Below are positions 29,097 to 37,168 of a stretch of DNA of 37,168 bases, piece after piece. The stretch comes from Rhodobacter sp. (GTDB lineage: Bacteria > Pseudomonadota > Alphaproteobacteria > Rhodobacterales > Rhodobacteraceae). Every line of letters begins with the position of its first letter. Positions within the stretch are counted from its first letter, which is position 1. Both the position numbers and the translations under genes were made by a program. The DNA lies in the NCBI GenBank assembly GCA_027484985.1, contig JAIXRW010000038.1, positions 1-37,168 of the forward strand, written 5' to 3'. Under the pieces are notes generated by a model, which was given only the letters and a program-made list of their open reading frames with translations, was not told the DNA's origin and searched no databases.

Positions 29097-30745
29097 CCGT
29101 TGATCGCAATGCCGCCATCTGGTTCGCGCCCGACGGGTTCGATCCGGCCAAGGGCGTGAACGGGCGGCGCATGGCAGGCGAAAGCTTCATCCGCGGCTAT
29201 TTCCGCAATGCCGCGGTCGATGAAATTGTCGGCCTCACCCATGGCGTGGGCGATGCCCGCGCCTTTACCGCCCTTGCCGCCGATTGCGGCGTCACCCGCC
29301 CTGTCCGCACCGTGCGGCTGGAAGATGCGCGCTCGATGGCCCCGCTGGGCACAGTCTATTTCTCGGGTCCGAACTACGCGCCCGAATTGTGGCGGCGCGA
29401 ACTCTGGGGGGCCACGCGCTTTTCGATGTGCGGCATCACCCATACCATCTCGACCAAGGCGGTGATGGAGGGGTTCTGGCACCTGCGCGCCGCCCCGCAG
29501 ATGGAATGGGACGCGGTGATCTGCACCTCGCGCGCCGTCCATGCGGCCGTGACCAGCCAGCTTGACCTGATCGACGACCACCTGTCGCGTCGCTTTGGCG
29601 GGCGGATGCCGCCACGCCCGCAATTGCCCGTCCTGCCGCTTGGCATCGATTGCGCCGATTTCACCCGCGATGCGGGGGCAGGGGCGCAGCTGCGGGCCGA
29701 ACTCGGCATTGCCGAACGCGATATCGTCGCCGTCATCGTGGCCCGCATGAGCCCGCATGAAAAGTTCGATCCCCTGCCGGTTTACCGCGCTCTGCAACGC
29801 GCACAGGAAGGCACCGGCCAGAAACTGCACCTGCTGCTCTACGGCAATTTCCCCGATGGCTACAGCGAACGGGTGTTCAAGACCTCGGCCCCGCGGCTGA
29901 TGCCCGATGTCGGCTTTCACCATCTGCCCCACAAAGACGCAGCCCGGCGCCGCGCGGCGCTGTCGGCGGGGCAGATGTTCCTCTTTCCCATCGACAACCT
30001 GCAAGAAAGCTTCGGCCTTGCCCCGGTCGAGGGGATGGCGGCAGGCCTGCCCGTCATCGCCTCGGACTGGGATGGCATCCGCGACACGGTCGATGATGCC
30101 TCGGGCTTCCGCATCCCCACGCTGGCGGGGCGGGCCGAACACACCACGCTTTACGGTCTGCGCCACGCGGGCGGGACCGACAATTACATGCAATACCTGT
30201 CGCAGAACTCGGCCCTGACCCAGATCGATATCGGCGCCATGGCCGCCGCCGTGCGGTCGCTGATGCAAAACCCCGATTTGCGCGGACGGATGGGGGCTGC
30301 GGGGCTGAAACGGGCCCGCAGCCAGTTCGACTGGGCGGCCGTCATCCCGCAAATGCAAGATCTCTTTGCCGAACTCGCCGCCATCCGCAAGACCGCCGAT
30401 CCCGAACACCACAAGCCGATCTCGCCCCATCACATGGCGGTGGCACCCTCGCCCATGGTGCTGTTCGACAGCTTCCCCACCGCCCACCTGCCGCGCGACA
30501 GCGACCGCGCCTTCACCGCCCGTCCCGGCGCCCTGTCGGTGGCCGAGGTCTGGGCCCTGCGCGACTATGCCAAGACCGGACGCGAATTTGAATCGCTCGC
30601 CGTGGTCGAGCAGGTCATGGCCGCCATCGCGCAGGCGGGGGAAACCGGCCTTACCGCCCCCGCCCTGTCGGTGGCGACAAAGATCCCCTCTACGCGGGCC
30701 GAACGTTGCCTGCTATGGCTGCTGAAATACGATTTCATCGCATAG
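29093..30745 (+). CDS. GT1-family (GT-B) glycosyltransferase
   Basis: 550 residues from ATG 29093, which overlaps the preceding stop; an upstream in-frame GTG/ATG at 29036 would lie inside that gene. The retaining GT-B signature E305-x7-E313 is in ESFGLAPVEGMAAGLPVIASDWDG, and an RMSPHEKFD stretch near residue 224 is the donor-phosphate loop. The protein is ~150 residues longer than simple GT1 enzymes. The extra C-terminus (from about 440, including FDSFPTAHLPRD and ATKIPSTRAERCLLWLLKYDFIA) may be an acceptor or regulatory domain that I do not recognise. It follows the methyltransferase at 28293 and precedes an SDR by 9 bp. Confidence 0.8.
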   Translation: MTVDRNAAIWFAPDGFDPAKGVNGRRMAGESFIRGYFRNAAVDEIVGLTHGVGDARAFTALAADCGVTRPVRTVRLEDARSMAPLGTVYFSGPNYAPELWRRELWGATRFSMCGITHTISTKAVMEGFWHLRAAPQMEWDAVICTSRAVHAAVTSQLDLIDDHLSRRFGGRMPPRPQLPVLPLGIDCADFTRDAGAGAQLRAELGIAERDIVAVIVARMSPHEKFDPLPVYRALQRAQEGTGQKLHLLLYGNFPDGYSERVFKTSAPRLMPDVGFHHLPHKDAARRRAALSAGQMFLFPIDNLQESFGLAPVEGMAAGLPVIASDWDGIRDTVDDASGFRIPTLAGRAEHTTLYGLRHAGGTDNYMQYLSQNSALTQIDIGAMAAAVRSLMQNPDLRGRMGAAGLKRARSQFDWAAVIPQMQDLFAELAAIRKTADPEHHKPISPHHMAVAPSPMVLFDSFPTAHLPRDSDRAFTARPGALSVAEVWALRDYAKTGREFESLAVVEQVMAAIAQAGETGLTAPALSVATKIPSTRAERCLLWLLKYDFIA

Positions 30746-30754
30746 GCGGGGGCC

Positions 30755-31489
30755 ATGGCACAGACGATCCTGATCACCGGCGCGGGCAGCGGCATCGGGC
30801 GCAGCACGGCGCAGGCCTTTCTGCGGGCGGGCTGGCGCGTTGCGCTTCTGGGCCGGCGCGAAGGCCCCCTGCACGATACGGCAGCGGGGCAGGATGCGCT
30901 GGTCCTGCCCTGCGATGTCACCGATGCCGCACAGGTCGATGCGGCCTTCCGGCAGGTCGGGCGCGAATGGGGCCGCCTTGACGTCCTGTTCAACAATGCC
31001 GGCCAATCCCTGCCCGCCGCCCCCATCGACGAAATCGCGGTGGATGACTGGTTGCAGCTTTCCGGCGTCAATATCACCGGCATGTTCCTTTGCGCCCGCG
31101 CCGCCTTTGGCCTGATGCGCCGCCAGTCACCCCAGGGCGGGCGCATCATCAACAACGGCTCGATCTCGGCCCATGTGCCGCGCCCCGGCTCGGCGCCCTA
31201 CACCATGTCGAAACATGCGGTGACGGGGCTGACACGCACGCTGGGCCTTGACGGGCGGCGCTTCGATATCGCCTGCGGCCAGATCGACATCGGCAATGCC
31301 ATGACCGACATGGCGGCAGGCTTCACCAAGGGCGTCACGCAGGCCGACGGGTCGGTCAGGGTGGAACCCGTCATGGATGTGTCCCATGTGGCCGATGCGG
31401 TGCTGCACATGGCGGGTCTGCCGCTGTCGGTCAACATGCCCTTCGTCACGATCATGGCACGCGACATGCCCTATATCGGGCGCGGCTAG
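30755..31489 (+). CDS. short-chain dehydrogenase/reductase (SDR)
   Basis: 244 residues of the classical SDR type. Cofactor motif ITGAGSGIGR (residues 7-16), NNAG at 80-83, catalytic S136, Y149 and K153 in APYTMSKHAVTG. The position-35 region (LLGRREGP) suggests NADP preference, though this is inference. It follows the GT1 gene by 9 bp, so it may be the last gene of that unit, perhaps acting on a nucleotide sugar or on an unrelated alcohol. It converges with the flavin reductase gene; a GC hairpin at 31502 separates them. Confidence 0.88.
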   Translation: MAQTILITGAGSGIGRSTAQAFLRAGWRVALLGRREGPLHDTAAGQDALVLPCDVTDAAQVDAAFRQVGREWGRLDVLFNNAGQSLPAAPIDEIAVDDWLQLSGVNITGMFLCARAAFGLMRRQSPQGGRIINNGSISAHVPRPGSAPYTMSKHAVTGLTRTLGLDGRRFDIACGQIDIGNAMTDMAAGFTKGVTQADGSVRVEPVMDVSHVADAVLHMAGLPLSVNMPFVTIMARDMPYIGRG

Positions 31490-31501
31490 GGCACGGTGAC
31501 T

Positions 31502-31522
31502 GGGCGCCGTATCGGGGCGCCC
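31502..31522. terminator. GC hairpin between convergent genes
   Basis: GGGCGCC-GTATCGG-GGCGCCC makes a perfect 7-bp stem with a 7-base loop. It is in the 37-bp gap between the SDR and the flavin reductase. No T-run follows on either side, so it may act as a Rho-independent terminator only weakly. Confidence 0.4.
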
Positions 31523-31526
31523 CGCC

Positions 31527-32033
31527 CTAGGGGGCGAAATGGCCGTAATGGCCCTGCGCAAAGACCAAAGGCGCCCCCTCGCGGAACGACGCCTGCAAGA
31601 CCCGCCCCAGCATGATCAGATGGTCGCCCCCGTCCACCCCCGCATGCAGCGCGCAATCGAACCGCGCCAGCGTGCCCCCGATCAACGGCGCGCCGCCGCG
31701 CCCGGTGCTTACGGAAAGCCCGTCAAACCCGCTGCCCGCCTTGGCAAAGCGGGCGGCCAGATCGCGTTCATCCGCGCCAAGGATATGGATCGCAAAGCCC
31801 CCGGCCCCCGCAAAGGCCGCATATCGCGACGAGGTCCGCGCAATCGACCAAAGCACCAGCGGCGGATCAAGCGAGACCGAGGCAAAGCTGTTGGCCGTAA
31901 TCCCGACCGGCCCGTCCGGCCCCGCGCAGGTGATCACCGTCACCCCCGTGGCAAAGCGCCCCAACGCATCGCGCAGCAGCCGTGGCTCGGATGCGCCGGG
32001 TTCGAAGTTGATCGCCGTGCCCGCCGCGTCCAT
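31527..32033 (-). CDS. flavin reductase (HpaC/FMN-binding split-barrel type)
   Basis: 168 residues from ATG 32033; ATGs at 32042 and 32072 are possible. The core shows the family hallmarks: ALGRFATGVTVITC near the start, GITANSFASVSLDPPLVLWSIA for FMN binding, and a C-terminal HLIMLGRVLQA followed by GHYGHFAP. These enzymes reduce FMN or FAD with NAD(P)H to feed a two-component monooxygenase. No monooxygenase lies adjacent. It converges with the SDR and is divergent from the PHP gene at 32215. Confidence in the fold is high, in the start modest. Confidence 0.85.
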   Translation of the reverse strand: MDAAGTAINFEPGASEPRLLRDALGRFATGVTVITCAGPDGPVGITANSFASVSLDPPLVLWSIARTSSRYAAFAGAGGFAIHILGADERDLAARFAKAGSGFDGLSVSTGRGGAPLIGGTLARFDCALHAGVDGGDHLIMLGRVLQASFREGAPLVFAQGHYGHFAP

Positions 32034-32214
32034 GCCTGTCATCCCTGTGCCGTTCCGGTCTGCCCCTGACATAAGGGAAATTACCGCCACGGCAATGGAC
32101 CATTCCCTGCCCCCGCCCGATCGCCCCGCGCCGTTACACAAAGGTGTCGGTTCCGGTGCTGGACTGTTACGGCCGGCTTGCTAGTCTGCCCCCCGAAACG
32201 ATACGGGGATTCCC

Positions 32215-33165
32215 ATGCGCCTTTCCGCCTTTACCGCCGCCGGACGCTTCTGGCGCGGCAACCTGCACACCCATTCCACCCGCTCGGACGGGGTGCTTTC
32301 GCCCGAAGTGGTCTGCCGCCGCTACCGCGCCGAAGGCTATGATTTCCTCGCGCTCACCGACCATTTCGTCGGGCGCTGGGGCTACCCCATCGTCGATACC
32401 GTGCCCTACCGGACCGAAGGCTTCACCACCATCCTCGGGGCCGAACTACATTCCGGTGCCATGTCGAATGGCGAATTGTGGCATATCCTCGCCGTGGGCC
32501 TGCCCCCCGATTTCGCCCCCTCGAACAGCCCCGATTTCGTGCCGCGCGAGGGTCAGGAAACCGCCGCCGAAATCGCCGCCCGCGCCGTGGCGGCAGGGGC
32601 CTTCGTCGCCATCGCCCATCCGCAATGGTCCGGCCTCACGTTGGCCGATGCCCGCACCGTCACGGCGGCCCACGCGGTCGAGGTCTATAACCACGGCTGC
32701 GCCGCAGGCTGCGACCGCCCCGACGGTTTCGCCATTGCCGACCTCTTGCTGACCGAAGGGCGCAAGCTCTCGATGATCGCCACCGATGACGCGCATTTTT
32801 CCGAACCCGACCATTTCGGTGGCTGGGTCATGGTCAAGTCCGAAGCAAACGAACCCGAAGCCCTGCTCGCCGCCCTGAAACGCGGCGATTTCTATTCCAG
32901 CCAAGGCCCCGACCTGCGCGAGGTGCGGCTGGAAGGCGACCGCGTTGTCGTGGAATCCTCGGCCGTCTCCTCCGTAATCGTCCAAGGCTGGGGCACGGGG
33001 GCCAAAGGTGTGCATGGCCATTCCATGACCCGCACCGAAGTGCCGCTAGACCGCCTGCTCAACAGCCCGTGGCTGCGGGTGACGGTGATCGACGCTGCCG
33101 GCAAACGCGCATGGTCAAACCCGTTCTGGCGCGATATGGCCGAGCGGAACCCGCGATTGGGATGA
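32215..33165 (+). CDS. PHP-domain phosphoesterase
   Basis: 316 residues. Metal ligands H18 and H20 in NLHTHSTRSDG with D25, LTDHF near residue 49, GAELH near residue 78, and the later AIAHPQW and ATDDAHFSE motifs trace the PHP metal-binding barrel, expected to bind two or three metal ions and hydrolyse a phosphate ester. The ~90-residue C-terminus (from about 225) is a beta-rich extra. ATG 32215 is preceded by only weak purines (GGGGATTCCC). The substrate is not shown; PHP relatives range from nucleases to sugar or amino-acid phosphatases. It is followed by a long palindromic element. Confidence 0.78.
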   Translation: MRLSAFTAAGRFWRGNLHTHSTRSDGVLSPEVVCRRYRAEGYDFLALTDHFVGRWGYPIVDTVPYRTEGFTTILGAELHSGAMSNGELWHILAVGLPPDFAPSNSPDFVPREGQETAAEIAARAVAAGAFVAIAHPQWSGLTLADARTVTAAHAVEVYNHGCAAGCDRPDGFAIADLLLTEGRKLSMIATDDAHFSEPDHFGGWVMVKSEANEPEALLAALKRGDFYSSQGPDLREVRLEGDRVVVESSAVSSVIVQGWGTGAKGVHGHSMTRTEVPLDRLLNSPWLRVTVIDAAGKRAWSNPFWRDMAERNPRLG

Positions 33166-33238
33166 GCGCGGGCAAGAAAAATTTTCGGCGAAAATTTTTC
33201 GTGACGAAAAGTTTTCGCCGAAAACTTTTCCCCCGCGC
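33166..33238. repeat. tandem AT-rich palindromes inside a GC clamp
   Basis: Two palindromes of 25 bases lie end to end: GAAAAATTTTCG-G-CGAAAATTTTTC (33176-33200) and GAAAAGTTTTCG-C-CGAAAACTTTTC (33206-33230), each with perfect 12-bp arms. The whole also folds into one longer near-perfect hairpin, with outer GCGCGGG (33166-33172) and CCCGCGC (33232-33238) pairing. It lies directly after the PHP gene and 50 bp before the end of the convergent flavin reductase. It may be a bidirectional terminator or a protein-binding site, and is strikingly AT-rich for this DNA. Confidence 0.7.
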
Positions 33239-33280
33239 GCCCTTCCGCCCGATCCGCACCTGTCCCTGTCAGGCCCCCCG

Positions 33281-33934
33281 TCAGGCCTTTCCTTCCAGCC
33301 CCGCCGCCGCGGCACCCGTGGCGCCGGGGATCCGCATCTCGAAGGTTTCGGTTACGCTGGTATAATCATAATACCCCAACCGCGCGAGCGGGCGGATGGC
33401 GGGAATGTCCAGCTTGCCATCCGCCCTGATCACCTCGTCCTTGACATGGATGCGGATGACCTCGCCGTAAACCACATCGACCCAGCCGTGGTTCGAATTG
33501 CCCTTCAGGCGGTGGGTGCTCAGATACCGGCATTCGAAATGGGCAGGGCTTTCGGCCACGCGCGGGCCGGGGGCATCGATGCAAGGCGCCTTGGTCACAC
33601 CCGCTTTTTCGAACTCATCCACCCCTTCGGGCCATTCCATCGCGCTGATATTCACCGCCTCGCGCAGATCATAGGTCGCCATGTTCCAGACGAACCAGCC
33701 GGTTTCCTCGGCATTGATCACGGTATGCTTGCGGCGGCCGTCCGAATAGGGGTTGGCGGCAAACATTACCATCGGCGGATCGAAGGACAGGTTCTGCCAT
33801 TGGCTATAGGGGGCAAGGTTCGGTTTGCCATCCTTCGAAATGGTCGAAAGCCAGCCGATCGGGCGCGGCACGGTACAGGATTTGAAGGGCGAAAAGGGCA
33901 GGGGGCAGGGCTCTTGGCCGGGGGAATACTGCAT
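33281..33934 (-). CDS. flavin reductase family protein
   Basis: 217 residues from ATG 33934; an ATG at 33973 would add 13 but has no better support. The FMN-binding fold is visible as FKSCTVPRPIGWLSTISKDGKPNLAPYS (parts shown), then VMFAANPYSDGRRKHTV with an Arg-Lys phosphate patch, and later GWVDVVYGEVIRIHV. This is the larger (DIM6/NTAB-like) flavin reductase branch, distinct from the HpaC-like gene at 31527. It probably binds FMN; the electron partner is unknown. It lies downstream of hutU in the same direction, but a 82-bp gap with a hairpin element separates them, so linkage to histidine degradation is uncertain. Confidence 0.82.
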   Translation of the reverse strand: MQYSPGQEPCPLPFSPFKSCTVPRPIGWLSTISKDGKPNLAPYSQWQNLSFDPPMVMFAANPYSDGRRKHTVINAEETGWFVWNMATYDLREAVNISAMEWPEGVDEFEKAGVTKAPCIDAPGPRVAESPAHFECRYLSTHRLKGNSNHGWVDVVYGEVIRIHVKDEVIRADGKLDIPAIRPLARLGYYDYTSVTETFEMRIPGATGAAAAGLEGKA

Positions 33935-33960
33935 GCGTGGCGCCTTTGGCTGGCGGCGGA

Positions 33961-34012
33961 GCGGGGGTTTCACACCCCCGCGCCCCCGTGGGATATTTGA
34001 GGGCAGAAAATG
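33961..34012 (+). repeat. hairpin plus GGGATATTTGAGGGC intergenic element
   Basis: A perfect 8-bp stem GCGGGGGT-TTCAC-ACCCCCGC (33961-33981) is followed by GCCCCCGTGGGATATTTGAGGGCAG. It matches in layout the element at 13129. Here it is oriented against the two leftward genes around it, so a simple terminator role does not explain it. Confidence 0.55.
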
Positions 34013-34016
34013 CGGG

Positions 34017-35699
<1,683 letters not shown>

Positions 35700-35706
35700 C
35701 GGGACC

Positions 35707-37168
35707 TCACAGGGTGGGAAGGGGGATGGCGGCGGCTTGCGCCAGTTCTCCGCTGGCGATCAGGCGGGCGGCGGCGGTCAGGTCGGGGGCAAGGTAGCGG
35801 TCATCGCCAAGGGTGGCCACATCGGCGCGCAGGCGGGCCAGAACCCGCTGCAACGGGGCCGAGGTTGTCAGCGGCGCACGGAACTCAACGCCCTGACCGG
35901 CGCACAAAGCCTCGACCCCCAGAATGACCGACAGGTTTTCATTCATCCGGCCCAGACGCCGCGCGCCATGGGCGGCCATGCTGACATGGTCCTCTTGGTT
36001 GGCGCTTGTGGGGGTCGAGTCGATCACCGTGGGGTGTGCCAGATGCTTGTTCTCGCTCATCAGCGCGGCGGTGGTGACTTCCGCGATCATCAGGCCCGAG
36101 TTGAGGCCGGGGTTCGGCGTCAGGAACGGCGGCAGATCAAAGCTCAGCGTGGGGTCCACCATCAGCGCCACGCGGCGCTGGGCGATGGCGCCGATCTCGC
36201 TGATCGCCAGCGCCGTCATGTCGGCGGCAAATCCCACGGGTTCGGCATGGAAATTCCCGCCCGAAACGATCTGCCCGTCCGACAGCACCAGCGGGTTGTC
36301 GGTCGCGGCATTGGCCTCGATCTCCAGCGTCCGCGCCGCCTGCCGCAGCACGTCCATCGCGGCCCCCGTCACCTGCGGCTGGCAGCGGATGCAATAGGGG
36401 TCCTGCACGCGGCTATCACCCGTCACATGGCTTTCGCGGATCACCGACCCGTCAAGCAGCGCCCGCATCACCGCCGCCGCCTCGATCTGCCCCGCATGGC
36501 CGCGCAAGCTGTGAATTTCGGGGTGCAACGGCGCGGTGGACCCCATGATCGCATCGGTGGACAGGGCCGAAACCACCAGCGCCGACTGCGCCATACGCCA
36601 CGCATCGAACAGGCCCGCCAGCGCATAGGCGGTGGAAAACTGCGTGCCGTTGATCAGGGCAAGGCCCTCTTTCGGCCCCAGCGTCACAGGCGAAAGCCCA
36701 GCCTCATCAAGCGCTTGCGCGGCGGGCTTCACGTGGCCTGCAAACTCTGCCTCGCCCGCGCCGATCATCGCGGCGGCCATATGCGCCAAGGGCGCAAGGT
36801 CGCCCGAAGCCCCCACCGACCCCTGCGCCGGAATGACCGGCGTCACCCCTTTCGCCAGCATCCCCTCGATCAGCGCCACAACCTCGGGCCGCACGCCCGA
36901 CGCCCCGCGCCCCAGCGACAACAGCTTCAGCACCATCATCAGCCGCGCCACCGCCCGCGGCATCGGCTCACCCACGCCGCAGCAATGCGACAGGATCAGG
37001 TTCCTTTGCAGCGTCGCCGTATCCTTCGCCGCGATCTTCAACGAGGCAAGCTTCCCGAAGCCCGTATTCACCCCGTAAACCGCAGCCCCGCCCGCCGCCG
37101 CATCGGCAATCCGCCCCGCCGCTACCGCAATGCCCGCATGGGCCGAGGCGTCCAGCACGGCCGGCGCC
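35707..37168 (-). CDS. hutH: histidine ammonia-lyase (5' end cut by window)
   Basis: About 487 residues visible of an expected ~510; the window ends before the true start, so the N-terminus is missing. Cytoplasmic enzyme that deaminates histidine to urocanate. The autocatalytic MIO prosthetic group forms from A-S-G in [14 protein letters not shown] (~residue 117 here). [11 protein letters not shown] at the left, a [12 protein letters not shown] stretch and a [13 protein letters not shown] motif are further signatures. It is the first visible gene of the leftward hut operon and is followed by hutU after 7 bp. Confidence 0.96.
   Translation of the reverse strand, partial: APAVLDASAHAGIAVAAGRIADAAAGGAAVYGVNTGFGKLASLKIAAKDTATLQRNLILSHCCGVGEPMPRAVARLMMVLKLLSLGRGASGVRPEVVALIEGMLAKGVTPVIPAQGSVGASGDLAPLAHMAAAMIGAGEAEFAGHVKPAAQALDEAGLSPVTLGPKEGLALINGTQFSTAYALAGLFDAWRMAQSALVVSALSTDAIMGSTAPLHPEIHSLRGHAGQIEAAAVMRALLDGSVIRESHVTGDSRVQDPYCIRCQPQVTGAAMDVLRQAARTLEIEANAATDNPLVLSDGQIVSGGNFHAEPVGFAADMTALAISEIGAIAQRRVALMVDPTLSFDLPPFLTPNPGLNSGLMIAEVTTAALMSENKHLAHPTVIDSTPTSANQEDHVSMAAHGARRLGRMNENLSVILGVEALCAGQGVEFRAPLTTSAPLQRVLARLRADVATLGDDRYLAPDLTAAARLIASGELAQAAAIPLPTL

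Overview
The window is a dense, GC-rich stretch of bacterial chromosome. It most likely comes from an alphaproteobacterium of the Rhodobacteraceae. The evidence is a GapR (DUF2312) gene, a ScfR/PccR-type short-chain acyl regulator, a sodium-symporter/histidine-kinase hybrid, a CRP/FNR-family box of the FnrL type, and two copies of the GC-hairpin plus 'GGATATTT' intergenic element that I associate with this family. I see no insertion sequence, prophage, integrase or CRISPR array. The window cuts two genes: a Bcr/CflA exporter at the left edge (its 3' end is missing) and hutH at the right edge (its first residues are missing).

Left third (1-12.7 kb): regulation, sensing and sulfur chemistry. 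An MFS exporter is divergent from a PhyH-like oxygenase. Next come an acyl-responsive HTH regulator with a dyad in front of it, a three-gene signalling operon (receiver protein, small membrane protein, symporter-type histidine kinase) and a FliM-like protein. A leftward persulfide operon follows: MBL persulfide dioxygenase, YeeE subunit A, then YeeE subunit B fused to a DUF442/TIGR01244 sulfur transferase domain. It shares an FNR-type box with a rightward set: a DksA/TraR zinc protein, a small ORF and a FadJ-like multidomain protein whose dehydrogenase half looks dead.

Middle (12.7-22.3 kb): gapR, an orphan two-domain iron-type ABC permease, a tRNA-Thr(UGU) with a good promoter, an FkbM methyltransferase with a family-2-like glycosyltransferase, two leftward hypothetical genes, and a compact operon of bactofilin, an MreB/actin-like protein and a leucine-rich-repeat protein. 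The last is the best candidate here for an undescribed system, a dedicated cytoskeletal module next to surface-glycan genes.

Right third (22.3-37.2 kb): a run of surface-glycan genes. These are an alpha/beta-hydrolase-GT61 fusion, two GT-A transferases, a GT2-methyltransferase-like fusion, a methyltransferase and a GT1 transferase. Metabolic genes follow: an SDR, two flavin reductases, a PHP phosphoesterase, and hutU-hutH for histidine breakdown. A striking pair of AT-rich 25-bp palindromes sits between the PHP and flavin reductase genes.

Coordinates, motifs and overlaps were read directly from the sequence. Family names rest on motif recognition without database searches, so most functional calls are inferences of the stated confidence.
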